NCBI RefSeq assembly: GCF_020443565.1
Contig: NZ_JAIZZN010000025.1
Span: forward strand, 1 to 54,420
Source: Clostridium sp. CS001
GTDB lineage: Bacteria; Bacillota; Clostridia; Clostridiales; Clostridiaceae
DNA length: 54,420 nt
Reading direction: 5' to 3'
Position 1 is the first letter of the stretch. Each line of letters begins with the position of its first letter. The notes under the pieces were generated by a model. The model saw only the letters and a program-made list of their open reading frames with translations. It had not been told where the DNA came from and did no database searches. Of the stretch, positions 1 to 8,598 are shown piece after piece. The translations under genes were made by a program, and so were the position numbers.

Positions 1-88
1 ATACAAACCTAGTGCATCCAAAAGTTTTAGCTAAATATATTCTTTGTTCTTGGTTTGGATATAGTCTGAATTTATATGCCTTTAGCAT
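1..88 (-). CDS. tnpB: IS200/IS605-family TnpB, N-terminal fragment cut by the window edge
   Basis: The first 29 residues read MLKAYKFRLYPNQEQRIYLA then KTFGCTRFV, the classic N-terminal helix-turn-helix start of OrfB/TnpB, the RNA-guided nuclease of IS200/IS605 elements. GAGGTG sits five bases before the ATG, and the gene follows a TnpA remnant on the same strand, the usual tnpA-tnpB order. The rest lies outside the window. Joining this piece to the tnpB 3' part at the far end of the window would give only about 150 residues, well short of the family's roughly 370-400, so the two pieces are probably different copies. Confidence 0.88.
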   Translation of the reverse strand, partial: MLKAYKFRLYPNQEQRIYLAKTFGCTRFV

Positions 89-97
89 TTTTTCACC

Positions 98-223
98 TCA
101 TTTCATTCCTTGATTTTTGATATACTTTCTAACTATATCTATAGGAACACCACCTGTTGTTATAAGGTAATAATTTCTACTCCAAAAATACTGATTACAT
201 AATACATCACTAATAGTAACTTG
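98..223 (-). pseudogene. IS200/IS605 TnpA (Y1 transposase) C-terminal remnant
   Basis: The minus strand reads QYFWSRNYYLITTGG, then VPIDIVRKYIKNQG, then a stop just before the tnpB ribosome binding site. This is the C-terminal strand and helix of IS200-type HUH transposases. Only about 40 codons remain. Further upstream the frame hits TGA (224-226), so the catalytic HUH and Tyr regions are missing. The element could not have moved itself and would need TnpA from elsewhere. Confidence 0.75.
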
Positions 224-234
224 TCAAAGAGTTA

Positions 235-261
235 TTATTTTAGGTATCTAACCTAAAATAA
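235..261. other. Perfect 11-bp hairpin beside the IS remnant
   Basis: TTATTTTAGGT and its exact complement ACCTAAAATAA are separated by five bases. A second, weaker dyad (CCATC/GATGG) follows near 270-295. Position and structure suit an IS200/IS605 left end, which is recognised as a folded single strand, but a simple terminator stem cannot be excluded. Confidence 0.45.
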
Positions 262-330
262 TAAGGGCTATCCATCTCCCACCTAAGAGGATGGGAAAAT
301 TTCGCCCATTCTGTTAAATGTATAAAAATA

Positions 331-391
331 AAAGGGCTATTTGAAATATGCATAAAAGTTTTGTAACATGCAATAATTCAAATAACCCTTT
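331..391 (-). terminator. Terminator of the metallo-beta-lactamase-fold lipoprotein gene
   Basis: Fifteen-base arms (331-345 and 377-391) pair fully in minus-strand RNA, with one G-U pair, around a 31-base loop. The hairpin begins about 12 bases after the stop codon of the gene at 404-1699. Confidence 0.65.
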
Positions 392-403
392 ATATTATTA
401 TTC

Positions 404-1699
404 CTATTGTGGAGGTCCACATTTGCTGCATGGACTATAACTCTTTTTAGCCTCTTCTAAAGTAACTTGCCTAGCATTATTTGGATTCATCTTACCACAG
501 TTATTTATAGAGTGATACTTAGTGCCTGTGGCTGACAACCAGACCATTGCTGCGCTACTAGTTTGTTTCGTAGTTACCGCCTTAATTACTTTAGGTGCTG
601 GTGTCACTACTTTAGCACTACTTATATTTGCGCTGTTAGTGGTAGTAGTTTTTTTATCAGCTGAATTTACTTTAGCACCAGCATAACTAGCAGGTTTAAC
701 GTTGAATGATATATCTTTGCCATTACTAGTAGCAACAATAGTACCATTTTCATCTGTTCTATATAATGTTATGTTTTTATTTTTAAGCCTATCCATTGTA
801 GATTGTACAGGATGTCCATAACTATTATCCTTACCAACACTTACAACTGCATACTTGGGATTAACCACATCTAAAAACCCTTGTGTAGTTGAAGAAGCGC
901 TCCCATGGTGTCCTATTTTAAGTACATCTGATTTAAGGTCATATCCCTTTGATAACATTTCTTTTTCAGATATATCCTCTGCATCTCCAGTAAACAAGAA
1001 TGAATTACTTCCAAATGTTACTTTAATAACTATAGATTCGTTATTAACATCTTCGTATCCATTTCCATTAGGTGCTAATATAGTGCATGTAGCTTCTCCT
1101 AACTTAAATGTTCCTCCTGGAGTTGGTACTGCAATTTTCATTCCCTTATTTTTAATTGCCACTACCACATCTTGGAAAGTTTTAGTAGTCGATGTAGCCT
1201 TTGGCATATAGATCTTACCTACTTTAAAACTATTTATTACATAATCAAGTCCTCCAATATGGTCTTCATGTGGATGTGTTCCAATTAAAAAATCTAAATT
1301 AGTGATTCCCTGATCTGATATGTATTTTTTAACTAGCTCACTATCTGCATTATTACCAGCATCTATTAGCATAGAGATTGAGCCTTGTTGTATTAAAATG
1401 CTATCAGCTTGGCCTACATCTATGTAGTGTACTTTTAGTTCGCCCTTAACTTCTGTTTTTAAAGTATCTACTACTATAGTTTCATTATTAGTACTTTCTT
1501 TTTTAGTTTCTTTATTTTCCTCTACCTTTGGTATTTCTGCATTAGCCGTATCAGTAGGTACAACCACAGCTTTAACATTGCTTTCAACCTTTGCATCTTT
1601 ATTACTGCACCCACTTGAAGTAATTCCTATAATTATTGCAATAGCAATTAACCAAGTCCATCTTTTTTTATAAAACTTCTTGTTATATTTATTCTCCAT
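404..1699 (-). CDS. Secreted ComEC/Rec2-type metallo-beta-lactamase-fold lipoprotein
   Basis: Probable extracellular, membrane-anchored hydrolase of 431 residues. A basic start, a hydrophobic segment (about 14-28) and a lipobox ending at Cys31 (TSSGC) indicate a lipoprotein. A Ser/Thr/Lys-rich linker precedes the metallo-beta-lactamase domain (about 88-330). The metal-binding HPHEDH motif is at 142-147, followed by FTGDAE and IGHHGS motifs typical of the C-terminal domain of the competence protein ComEC. The last 45 residues carry a small Cys/His module (KYHSINNCG ... CSKCG) like the Ada-type metal-binding domain often attached to such secreted proteins. In ComEC relatives this domain is thought to degrade DNA; here the substrate is unknown. 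The start is set by GGAGAG 6 bases upstream of ATG. It stands alone between its own terminator and a long upstream spacer. Confidence 0.85.
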   Translation of the reverse strand: MENKYNKKFYKKRWTWLIAIAIIIGITSSGCSNKDAKVESNVKAVVVPTDTANAEIPKVEENKETKKESTNNETIVVDTLKTEVKGELKVHYIDVGQADSILIQQGSISMLIDAGNNADSELVKKYISDQGITNLDFLIGTHPHEDHIGGLDYVINSFKVGKIYMPKATSTTKTFQDVVVAIKNKGMKIAVPTPGGTFKLGEATCTILAPNGNGYEDVNNESIVIKVTFGSNSFLFTGDAEDISEKEMLSKGYDLKSDVLKIGHHGSASSTTQGFLDVVNPKYAVVSVGKDNSYGHPVQSTMDRLKNKNITLYRTDENGTIVATSNGKDISFNVKPASYAGAKVNSADKKTTTTNSANISSAKVVTPAPKVIKAVTTKQTSSAAMVWLSATGTKYHSINNCGKMNPNNARQVTLEEAKKSYSPCSKCGPPQ

Positions 1700-1911
1700 T
1701 TTATTCTCTCCTCACGTAATATATTATAATTTATCAATTACTACTACCTCATATAACTTTTTAATTGAAGAAGTAATATTTTCTTTAAAATATTTTTTTA
1801 CCCTTCATATTAATATCACCTTTTCTTTTATATCTCTAATCATACCATATTTCTACAAATATTTCATGAAAACCGGTTGCAAGTATCGACTAAATGTACA
1901 AAATAAAAAAA

Positions 1912-1932
1912 GCCCTGGTATTACATCAGAGC
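1912..1932 (-). terminator. Second terminator downstream of the YdbC gene
   Basis: In minus-strand RNA, GCUCUG pairs with CAGGGC around a nine-base loop and is followed by seven U. The plus-strand text is nearly the same as the hairpin at 19002-19020, so this terminator type recurs in the genome. Confidence 0.5.
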
Positions 1933-1965
1933 ATTAATTTATTTAATATTTTTAGGCAAAACAAA

Positions 1966-1991
1966 GCACTAGCTACAAATATACCTAGTGC
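1966..1991 (-). terminator. Terminator after the YdbC gene
   Basis: GCACTAG and CTAGTGC form a seven-base stem around a 12-base loop, then TTTGTTTT follows on the minus strand, ten bases after the stop codon of the gene at 2002-2223. Confidence 0.6.
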
Positions 1992-2001
1992 CCTAACCCA
2001 A

Positions 2002-2223
2002 TTATAAATCCATACCATTAAGTATTTCTTTAAGCTTCTTCAATTCCTCCACAGATAAAGTAACACCTTTACCCATTTTCTTATGTTCTGCATCCCACTC
2101 TCTAATATCATACTTCGGTTCTTTATCATTCCAGGACATAAGATTTAATTCCTTTGTCCATCCCTTTGATGACTCGGAAATCACCCCTATGTTTTCTTTT
2201 ATTTCAAACTTGATTTCTGCCAT
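2002..2223 (-). CDS. YdbC/PC4-domain single-stranded nucleic-acid-binding protein
   Basis: A 73-residue protein with the family pattern of the bacterial YdbC proteins, which resemble the eukaryotic coactivator PC4 and bind single-stranded DNA: MAEIKFEI, SKGWTKELNLMSWN, PKYDIREW and HKKMGKGVTL. It is full length for the family. It is the last gene after hsdR, 20 bases downstream of it with no terminator between, so it probably shares the restriction operon transcript. A role with the restriction enzyme is only suggested by position. AAAGGGTGG precedes the ATG, and two terminators follow. Confidence 0.8.
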   Translation of the reverse strand: MAEIKFEIKENIGVISESSKGWTKELNLMSWNDKEPKYDIREWDAEHKKMGKGVTLSVEELKKLKEILNGMDL

Positions 2224-2243
2224 TATAAAACCACCCTTTCATA

Positions 2244-5200
2244 TTAGTCTATATTAAACTCGCCTTCATCCTCTGCAACATTCCCACACCAATCTTCTTC
2301 CTCATAAACATAACCACACATTTTCTCAGCTTGTCTCATTACCACTTGCATAGCTTTAAGAGCTTGTCCTGGTGGATAATCATATTTCTTAAGGAGTCTT
2401 TTAATTATCTTTCGCATGGTAGCCTGTGCACTTTTTCTGATGCTCCAGTCTATTGTAATATTCTTTCTGATGGCAACTGTAAGTTCATGAGCAATCATCT
2501 TCAAAGTTTCATCTTCCATGAATTCTTTAACTATTTCATCTGCTGTAAGCGCATCATAAAATGCTATTTCATCTTCACTGAGCCCAAGGCTTACTTCATC
2601 CTCTTTCATCTTCTTAATTTCATGCGCCATCTTAATGAGTTCCTCAATTACTTCCGCATTGGTAATAGCTTGGTTTCTATATTTATTCAAAGCTTTTTTT
2701 AACTTTTCAGAGAACTTTTCTGACTTAACTAGGTTCCTCTTTTCCATTGCTTTTATATTGCCCTCAAGCAATTTCTTTAGCATTTCCACTGCCAAGTTCT
2801 TTTGCTTCATTTCTCTAACTTCATTTAAGAACTCTTCTGACAAAATCGAGATTTCAGGACGTTTAATACCCATTGCCTCAAATACATCAATTACCTCTTC
2901 AGATATAATTGATCGTTCCAGCATCTGATGAAGTCTAGCTTCAATTTCTCTCTTAGATAGTGCCACTTGCTCTTTTTCTTTAAGCTTTGCAAGACTTGCT
3001 TTAACTGCTTTAAAATAACTAACTTCAAGAGCCTTTGATTTGCCCATATCAGAAGCTGCACAAAGTGAGTGCGATTTGGCTAGTTCAACAGCAACTCTTT
3101 TAAATTCCTTTTGATCTTGTTCAGATTTACCTAACACAAAATCCATTCCAGAAACTATTGCTCTTATGCGCTGAACTTGTGATGTTCCCATGTACTTTGA
3201 ATAATCAAACCCATGCATCATATCTTTTAATATCTCCAGTTTTTCAAGCATAATTGCAATGGCAACATTAGTATCAATACCTGTATTGTCCCTGTCGCTA
3301 CTAGTGTACTCATTCAAGGCATTTTTTAAGCTTTCTAAAATACCAATATAATCAACAACCACTCCACCAGATTTTTCTTTAAATACACGATTAACCCTAG
3401 CAATAGCTTGCATTAAATTATGACCTTTCATTGGCTTGTCTATATACATTGTATGCATTGATGGCACATCAAATCCTGTCAACCACATATCACGTACAAG
3501 TACAATCTTTAGTTCATCATTATTGTCTTTCATACGTTTGGAAAGAGTGTCTCTACGCTGTTTGCCTCCAAGGTGTTTCTGCAGCTTTTCATTATCTGCA
3601 GCACTACCAGTCATAACAACTTTGATTTTCCCTTTATTCACATCATCGCTGTGCCAGTCTGGCCTTATCTTAATGATTTCATCATATAAATCAGCACATA
3701 TACGTCTGCTCATACAAACAACCATGGCCTTACCATCAATAGTTTTTGATTTTTCTTCATAATGATTAATAATGTCCCCTGCTAGTTTCTTAACTCTATT
3801 AGGAGAACCTACAACTGCTTCAAACCTTGACCATACTGCTTTATTTTTATCTTTTTCATTGTCTTCCTGGCCTTCTGTTATCTCTTCAAATTCATCATCA
3901 ATTTTAACTAGCTCATCGTTATCCACATCAAGTTTAATAATTCTATTTTCATAGTAAATTCTAACCGTTGCTTCATCTTCAACGGCTCTTGTCATATCAT
4001 AAGTATCAATACAGTTCCCAAAAACAGCAGTTGTTGATTTATCTTCAAGGTCTATTGGTGTACCTGTAAATCCTATAAATGAAGCATTTGGTAATGCATC
4101 TCTTAAGTATTTAGCATACCCATACTTTACTTCACCAGTTTTAAGATCTGTTTTAGCTTCTAATCCATACTGACTTCTATGTGCTTCATCTGCAATAATA
4201 ATCACATTTTTACGATTAGTAAGCACAGGCATTTCACCATTTTCAGGTTTGAACTTTTGAATAGTTGTAAATATGATGCCACCAGATTCTCTATCGTTTA
4301 ATAAATCGTATAAGCCATTGACTTCAAGAGAGTTATTGCCTACTTGCATTAACTTTTGATTATCTGTTAGTTTGCGAACATCCGCCTGCTTTGGTGTTTG
4401 CCTTAGCATGTCCTGAGATTTTGCAAAGGTAGAAAATAATTGATCATCCAAATCATTTCTATCCGTAATAACAAGAATTGTAGGGTTATTGAGTTCCCTT
4501 ACTAGGCCAGCAGTATAGAATACCATTGAAAAACTCTTCCCCGATCCTTGGGTATGCCAAATAACACCGATTTTTCTATCTCCCTCTTCTCGAGTTGCTT
4601 CTTTTGTTTTTTCTACAGCTTTTTTAACTGCAAAGTATTGATGATATGCAGATAATATCTTTATAATTGACTTTTTATCACCTAACTTTTTACCGTTTAT
4701 ATCTTTGTCATCTTCTTTGGATTCTTGAAAAAGAATAAAGTTTTCTATAATATCAAGCACACGCTCTTTAGCAAGCATACCTGTGAAAAGCACTTCGTAT
4801 TGTGGATTTGATAAAGGTTCTATATTAATGCCATCCACCGTTCTCCAGTTCATAAAACGTTCCTCATTAGAAGTCATTGTACCAACTTTAGCATTGATTC
4901 CATCTGATAAAATACAAAAGGCATTGTAGTTAAATAGTGATGGAATATCCTTCTTATAAGTTTGAATCTGATTATAAGCACTTTCAATGCCTACATTTTC
5001 GTCACTAGCTGATTTAAGTTCTATTAAAATAAGTGGAATACCATTTACAAAAATAATTAAATCTGGTCTTCGTTCTTCATTTTCAATTATAGTGAATTGA
5101 TTCACCACTAAAAACTCATTATTATTAATATTATTAAAATCAACAATATAGGCCCTTTTGGTTCTTATGTCTCCTTTTTCTTTAAAAGAAACCTCAATAC

Positions 5201-5495
5201 CTTCAACCAATAGTTTGTGAAAATAACGATTGTTTTCTTCTAGCATTGGACTGTTAAATGTTATGATCTGACGATAGGCCTCTTCCAATGCTTCTGCTGG
5301 TAGATCTCTATTAATCTTAAATAAAGCATCCTTCACAGAGTTTTCTAAAATCACTTCACGGTAATCTTTTCTCTGCTGATTATCACCCCCATGTGATATA
5401 TCAGGTCCAAAAGCATACTCATAGCCTAGTTCTTGTATAATTTCTATAGCTGCTTCTTCTAGTAGATCTTCGGTAAAGTTTTCAGTTAAACTCAT
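2244..5495 (-). CDS. hsdR: Type I restriction enzyme, R (motor and nuclease) subunit
   Basis: A 1083-residue HsdR, the subunit that translocates and cuts unmodified DNA in the R2M2S complex. The N-terminal PD-(D/E)xK nuclease shows PDLIIF and LIELKS (about 148-160). The superfamily 2 motor follows, with Walker A TQGSGKS near 312-318, DEAHRS near 437, and FTGTP near 475, then a C-terminal helical region. Length is normal and the frame is open. AAGGGGG lies eight bases before the ATG. It is separated from the SIR2 gene upstream by about 220 bases that carry a likely plus-strand RNA, so it may rely on read-through from the upstream operon or on a weak promoter of its own. Confidence 0.95.
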   Translation of the reverse strand: MSLTENFTEDLLEEAAIEIIQELGYEYAFGPDISHGGDNQQRKDYREVILENSVKDALFKINRDLPAEALEEAYRQIITFNSPMLEENNRYFHKLLVEGIEVSFKEKGDIRTKRAYIVDFNNINNNEFLVVNQFTIIENEERRPDLIIFVNGIPLILIELKSASDENVGIESAYNQIQTYKKDIPSLFNYNAFCILSDGINAKVGTMTSNEERFMNWRTVDGINIEPLSNPQYEVLFTGMLAKERVLDIIENFILFQESKEDDKDINGKKLGDKKSIIKILSAYHQYFAVKKAVEKTKEATREEGDRKIGVIWHTQGSGKSFSMVFYTAGLVRELNNPTILVITDRNDLDDQLFSTFAKSQDMLRQTPKQADVRKLTDNQKLMQVGNNSLEVNGLYDLLNDRESGGIIFTTIQKFKPENGEMPVLTNRKNVIIIADEAHRSQYGLEAKTDLKTGEVKYGYAKYLRDALPNASFIGFTGTPIDLEDKSTTAVFGNCIDTYDMTRAVEDEATVRIYYENRIIKLDVDNDELVKIDDEFEEITEGQEDNEKDKNKAVWSRFEAVVGSPNRVKKLAGDIINHYEEKSKTIDGKAMVVCMSRRICADLYDEIIKIRPDWHSDDVNKGKIKVVMTGSAADNEKLQKHLGGKQRRDTLSKRMKDNNDELKIVLVRDMWLTGFDVPSMHTMYIDKPMKGHNLMQAIARVNRVFKEKSGGVVVDYIGILESLKNALNEYTSSDRDNTGIDTNVAIAIMLEKLEILKDMMHGFDYSKYMGTSQVQRIRAIVSGMDFVLGKSEQDQKEFKRVAVELAKSHSLCAASDMGKSKALEVSYFKAVKASLAKLKEKEQVALSKREIEARLHQMLERSIISEEVIDVFEAMGIKRPEISILSEEFLNEVREMKQKNLAVEMLKKLLEGNIKAMEKRNLVKSEKFSEKLKKALNKYRNQAITNAEVIEELIKMAHEIKKMKEDEVSLGLSEDEIAFYDALTADEIVKEFMEDETLKMIAHELTVAIRKNITIDWSIRKSAQATMRKIIKRLLKKYDYPPGQALKAMQVVMRQAEKMCGYVYEEEDWCGNVAEDEGEFNID

Positions 5496-5559
5496 AATTT
5501 AGCCCCCTTTATCATGCATTGTTAAGTATCATTTTTACTTTATTGAAACAAAATTTATA

Positions 5560-5588
5560 TTGCCTGAATACATGTTTTCGTGTATAAT
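5560..5588 (+). promoter_or_regulatory. Plus-strand sigma-A-type promoter in the hsdR-SIR2 gap
   Basis: TTGCCT (5560-5565), a 17-base spacer and a perfect TATAAT (5583-5588). It points against the surrounding minus-strand operon. Start of transcription would be near 5595. Confidence 0.5.
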
Positions 5589-5594
5589 TTAGAT

Positions 5595-5745
5595 ATAGTA
5601 TCATATATTAATAATATAATGTTTATACGAGGCGAGTGATTTGCTCCTTGCTATTCGTCAATTCACATTATTTCGTAATTGTAAGAATCTTAATTATTTG
5701 GTGAGTGATTTTCTCCTTACTAAGTAGTAGGATTCTTTTTTTTGT
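5595..5745 (+). ncRNA. Candidate ~150-nt small RNA opposite the restriction/SIR2 operon
   Basis: The segment runs from the predicted promoter start to a T8 tract (5736-5743). AAGAATC (5683-5689) and GATTCTT (5731-5737) form the base of a terminator-like stem. It holds two 22-bp repeats (5631-5652 and 5700-5721, 19 of 22 identical) and no convincing open reading frame. Its 3' end overlaps the last codons and stop of the SIR2 gene in antisense. An antisense regulator of the SIR2 gene, or an antitoxin-like repeat RNA, are both possible; this is inferred from promoter and terminator patterns only. Confidence 0.4.
5631..5721 (+). repeat. Two 22-bp direct repeats, 69 bp apart
   Basis: Copies at 5631-5652 and 5700-5721 share GG-GAGTGATTT-CTCCTT-CT, with 3 differences in 22. 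The second copy covers the SIR2 stop codon. Only two units are present, so this is not a CRISPR array. Confidence 0.7.
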
Positions 5746-7312
5746 GATACTCTAACCAATCATAAATCTTTATTAACCTTCTAAAGTTGGTTTTATCGGA
5801 TGGTTGGCCATTCAAAAAAATATCTGGATTGTCAGTGTAAACACTTCTTAAAAACTCTTCAAGATCTTTAAGAACAATATTCGCCTCAGGTATAAGTGGA
5901 ATAATTGACAAGCTTTTACTCATTGAATTATTTCCAACAACATCTTTTATAGTCTTATCTTTAAAGTCACATCTTTTTTTATGGTTTCGAATAGTTCTAG
6001 ATAATAAATCGTCATAATTAGATTTAATTGCATTTTTTACATCTAGCGGAATACTAACAGTTGCTTTTGAAATGTACTTATATATTGGAACACTTCCAGC
6101 GTTATGCTTTAATAATATTGGAATACTCTTCATTACTATTAAATTAGCATCATACTCGCCTTTATCAAATAAAATATCTTGGAATATTTCTTCTACCTTT
6201 AAACCTGAATATCCTGTCTTCCCAAAATCAGACATTACACCTACACCCACGACGAACTCAATATTATCAAGGTTTTCATCATCTTCTATTCCAACCACCC
6301 TCATTTTAGTGGAAGGTTCATTACTAACAACTAGTTCATAAATTTCTTCTTTAAGTCTTCTTAGTACAGTAGTGTTATACTTAAACTTGTTATTTAATAA
6401 CTCATCATATAGGTTTGAATAGTCCTTTAGATATACCTTTGTCATTTCAAGTGATTTTTCACCATCAAAAAAAATACTGTGACCTGAAATTTCATCTTTT
6501 TCCTCTGTATTATTCCATTCAACAAATATAAGTCTTTTCTTAAAAGTTTCTAATTTTTCTTTGGATAGACATTTCACTATTGCTTTTAAAATACTTTGAA
6601 TATTTTTATCGGCTAAGGAATAGCCTAAAAATATAATAGGATGCTCTAAAAATATAGTAAGTATTTTAGCCGCTAAATAGGCGTTCTTTTCTTCAAATTC
6701 TATATAATCTTTTTCATTAATTACAATTGAGTCTGGAGCAGTGCAACAACCGTGAATTTTATATATTTCCCCTACTCCCTGTATATTTGAAAAAATCAGC
6801 TCTTCTTGGCCTACATATTTTATATAATTTTTCAGATTATCTTCAATAAAAGTATCATAATTAGTTGTAATAACTGCAGCTATACTCTTTTTACCCAGTT
6901 TCCGAAATAGCTCAATTTCATGCTTATATTCCTCTTGAGTACGTAATGAATTTTCTTTAATGTACTTGGCAATTTCTATTTTCAAGGGTGATACACCCTC
7001 AATTGCTAGCTCCTTATACTCTTCTCTACTAGCTTCAAACTTAGTGTCTTCAAACCAAGCATCTGAAATATCATTTTCTATTAATTCTGCTATCTTTTGG
7101 AACTCACCAACTTTAAACCCCTCATTCTTAGCTTTTCTACTATACATCTCATAAGCTAATTCATTATCCTTAATCAGCTTTGACATCTCGCGGAGTAGTG
7201 TTTCCCAATTTCCCAGTTCTAAATACCTTCTTGAAAGACCAGCTCCAATAAATAGAACTGGCGCTTTATTAAAGCCTTTAAATGTATCCTTTAGTTTTTC
7301 TATGCTAATCAC
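5720..7312 (-). CDS. SIR2-domain protein embedded in the type I restriction operon
   Basis: A 530-residue protein whose N-terminal half is a SIR2-like fold: FIGAGLS at 21-27, TTNYD at 149-153, KIHG at 185-188 and GYSLAD at 230-235, the NAD-binding and catalytic signatures of defence SIR2 proteins. Such domains degrade NAD+ on phage infection in several known systems (Thoeris ThsA, DSR). The C-terminal half (about 310-530) is not a domain I recognise and may be the sensor. It lies between hsdS and hsdR on the same strand, so it probably acts as a back-up abortive defence next to the restriction enzyme. The start is unusual: the GTG at 7312 overlaps the AGAGGTG ribosome binding site, while the codon at proper spacing (7303-7301) is ATA. 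Confidence 0.82.
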   Translation of the reverse strand: MISIEKLKDTFKGFNKAPVLFIGAGLSRRYLELGNWETLLREMSKLIKDNELAYEMYSRKAKNEGFKVGEFQKIAELIENDISDAWFEDTKFEASREEYKELAIEGVSPLKIEIAKYIKENSLRTQEEYKHEIELFRKLGKKSIAAVITTNYDTFIEDNLKNYIKYVGQEELIFSNIQGVGEIYKIHGCCTAPDSIVINEKDYIEFEEKNAYLAAKILTIFLEHPIIFLGYSLADKNIQSILKAIVKCLSKEKLETFKKRLIFVEWNNTEEKDEISGHSIFFDGEKSLEMTKVYLKDYSNLYDELLNNKFKYNTTVLRRLKEEIYELVVSNEPSTKMRVVGIEDDENLDNIEFVVGVGVMSDFGKTGYSGLKVEEIFQDILFDKGEYDANLIVMKSIPILLKHNAGSVPIYKYISKATVSIPLDVKNAIKSNYDDLLSRTIRNHKKRCDFKDKTIKDVVGNNSMSKSLSIIPLIPEANIVLKDLEEFLRSVYTDNPDIFLNGQPSDKTNFRRLIKIYDWLEYHKKKNPTT

Positions 7313-7368
7313 CTCTTTATATGAGATTTTACAGTATATATTATAACAAAATGCTATTATTATAAGTG

Positions 7369-8598
7369 TTAAATATCCATTGGCACTCTTATTTCACCTG
7401 ACATTAGTTTTGGGAGGAGAGTGTCCCTTAATAACTCCATTTTTTTTGTTTCTTTAGAATTATTATATATACTATCAAAAATATCATGGCTAATTCTTTT
7501 ATATTTTTTTAGAATTGTAGAACTACAAACCAAAACAGGAATTTTTCTCAATTCAGTCAAACTTACATACTTTTGTGTACTTCCTGCTAATCTTTCATTA
7601 ATATATTGAGTTATTCTTTCACTTTTTAAATATATATATAAATACTCATACAGTTCTGTGTTTTCAGAAGTTTTAAATAACCCGATATTTTTAATAGCAA
7701 AATTTATTTTTTCGTTCTGTACCAAGTAAATATTCCCTACTGTACCTATCATGGTAATAAGAATATCGTATCTGTCCACTTTACTTCTCTTGTTTATATT
7801 TTCATAGTCCAAATCACTAATTAGATTAGCAGAATTAAAATCAATTATATTTTCTTTTAAATGCTTTGAAGTTATTAAGTGATATCCTTCATTTTTTGCT
7901 TTTGGTGAATCATGAGTTCCATCCTTAACACTAATAAGATTTGAAATCTCTTTCACTTCCCACCCCTTAGGAATCACCCCAAGTTCACTTTCAACCATTT
8001 CTCCACCACTAGACTTATAAGGTTCTCCATCCACATTTGGGAATTCAAAATCTACAAACCACTGCTTGAAAATTGCTTGTGCCATGTTTTCTAGGGTTTT
8101 GTTAATTTGGTTGTTGACTTCGATTTTTTCGTCTAGGGTTGAGAGGATGTGGGCGATGTACTCTTGCTCATTAACTGAAGGCAGATTAAACTGATATCCC
8201 ATAATGTGGCTCTTATCACCTCTAGGCATCTTTGTACCTTTAGCACCAGACATAACATAATCAAAAAACTTATCATTCGCTAGAGAATAGTATAAAAATT
8301 TTGGTAGAATATTGGGTTTTGGGCTTACTACCAGTACATCATTAGATGCCCCTCCTTTGTATCCAGCTCTCCAAATTTTTTTGAAGTAAGGACGAATATT
8401 AGAAATTAAAACATCATCAACTCTATACTCAGTCACGCTATTTACGTTTGGAAGTCCACTTGATACTGTCTTTCCTCCATAATTCGGAATCAGATTTTCC
8501 GTAGATATATAATTGTCTTCATCAACATTTTTAACTACTATTTTACTACTAGAATAAACCGCAACTTCTTCCAATTTTATAATTTGGTTAAAACTCAT
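7369..8598 (-). CDS. hsdS: Type I restriction enzyme, S (specificity) subunit
   Basis: HsdS of 409 residues. It has two target-recognition domains, each followed by a conserved helical spacer (EQEYIAHILSTLDEKIEVNN near 145-165, then the end of the protein), and the ending MELLRDTLLPKLMSGEIRV typical of the family. It sets the recognition sequence of both methylase and nuclease. I place the start at the ATG at 8598 (MSFNQ), which overlaps the stop of the DUF1016 gene by 11 bases behind GGGGGG, rather than at the TTG two codons earlier. The recognition domains themselves cannot be assigned a target by eye. Confidence 0.92.
   Translation of the reverse strand: MSFNQIIKLEEVAVYSSSKIVVKNVDEDNYISTENLIPNYGGKTVSSGLPNVNSVTEYRVDDVLISNIRPYFKKIWRAGYKGGASNDVLVVSPKPNILPKFLYYSLANDKFFDYVMSGAKGTKMPRGDKSHIMGYQFNLPSVNEQEYIAHILSTLDEKIEVNNQINKTLENMAQAIFKQWFVDFEFPNVDGEPYKSSGGEMVESELGVIPKGWEVKEISNLISVKDGTHDSPKAKNEGYHLITSKHLKENIIDFNSANLISDLDYENINKRSKVDRYDILITMIGTVGNIYLVQNEKINFAIKNIGLFKTSENTELYEYLYIYLKSERITQYINERLAGSTQKYVSLTELRKIPVLVCSSTILKKYKRISHDIFDSIYNNSKETKKMELLRDTLLPKLMSGEIRVPMDI

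Noticed and set aside
855-1211. Plus-strand frame antisense to the metallo-beta-lactamase-fold gene
   Set aside because: No ribosome binding site and no family pattern; the opposite strand has clear motifs in a full-length gene.
1680-1937. Plus-strand 85-codon frame
   Set aside because: AT-rich, no ribosome binding site, overlaps the start of the lipoprotein gene and minus-strand terminators.
2331-3954. Several plus-strand frames opposite hsdR
   Set aside because: They are compositional mirrors of a conserved gene; serine-rich and without start signals.
5631-5721. CRISPR array
   Set aside because: Only two repeats of 22 bp with a 47-bp gap and no cas genes.
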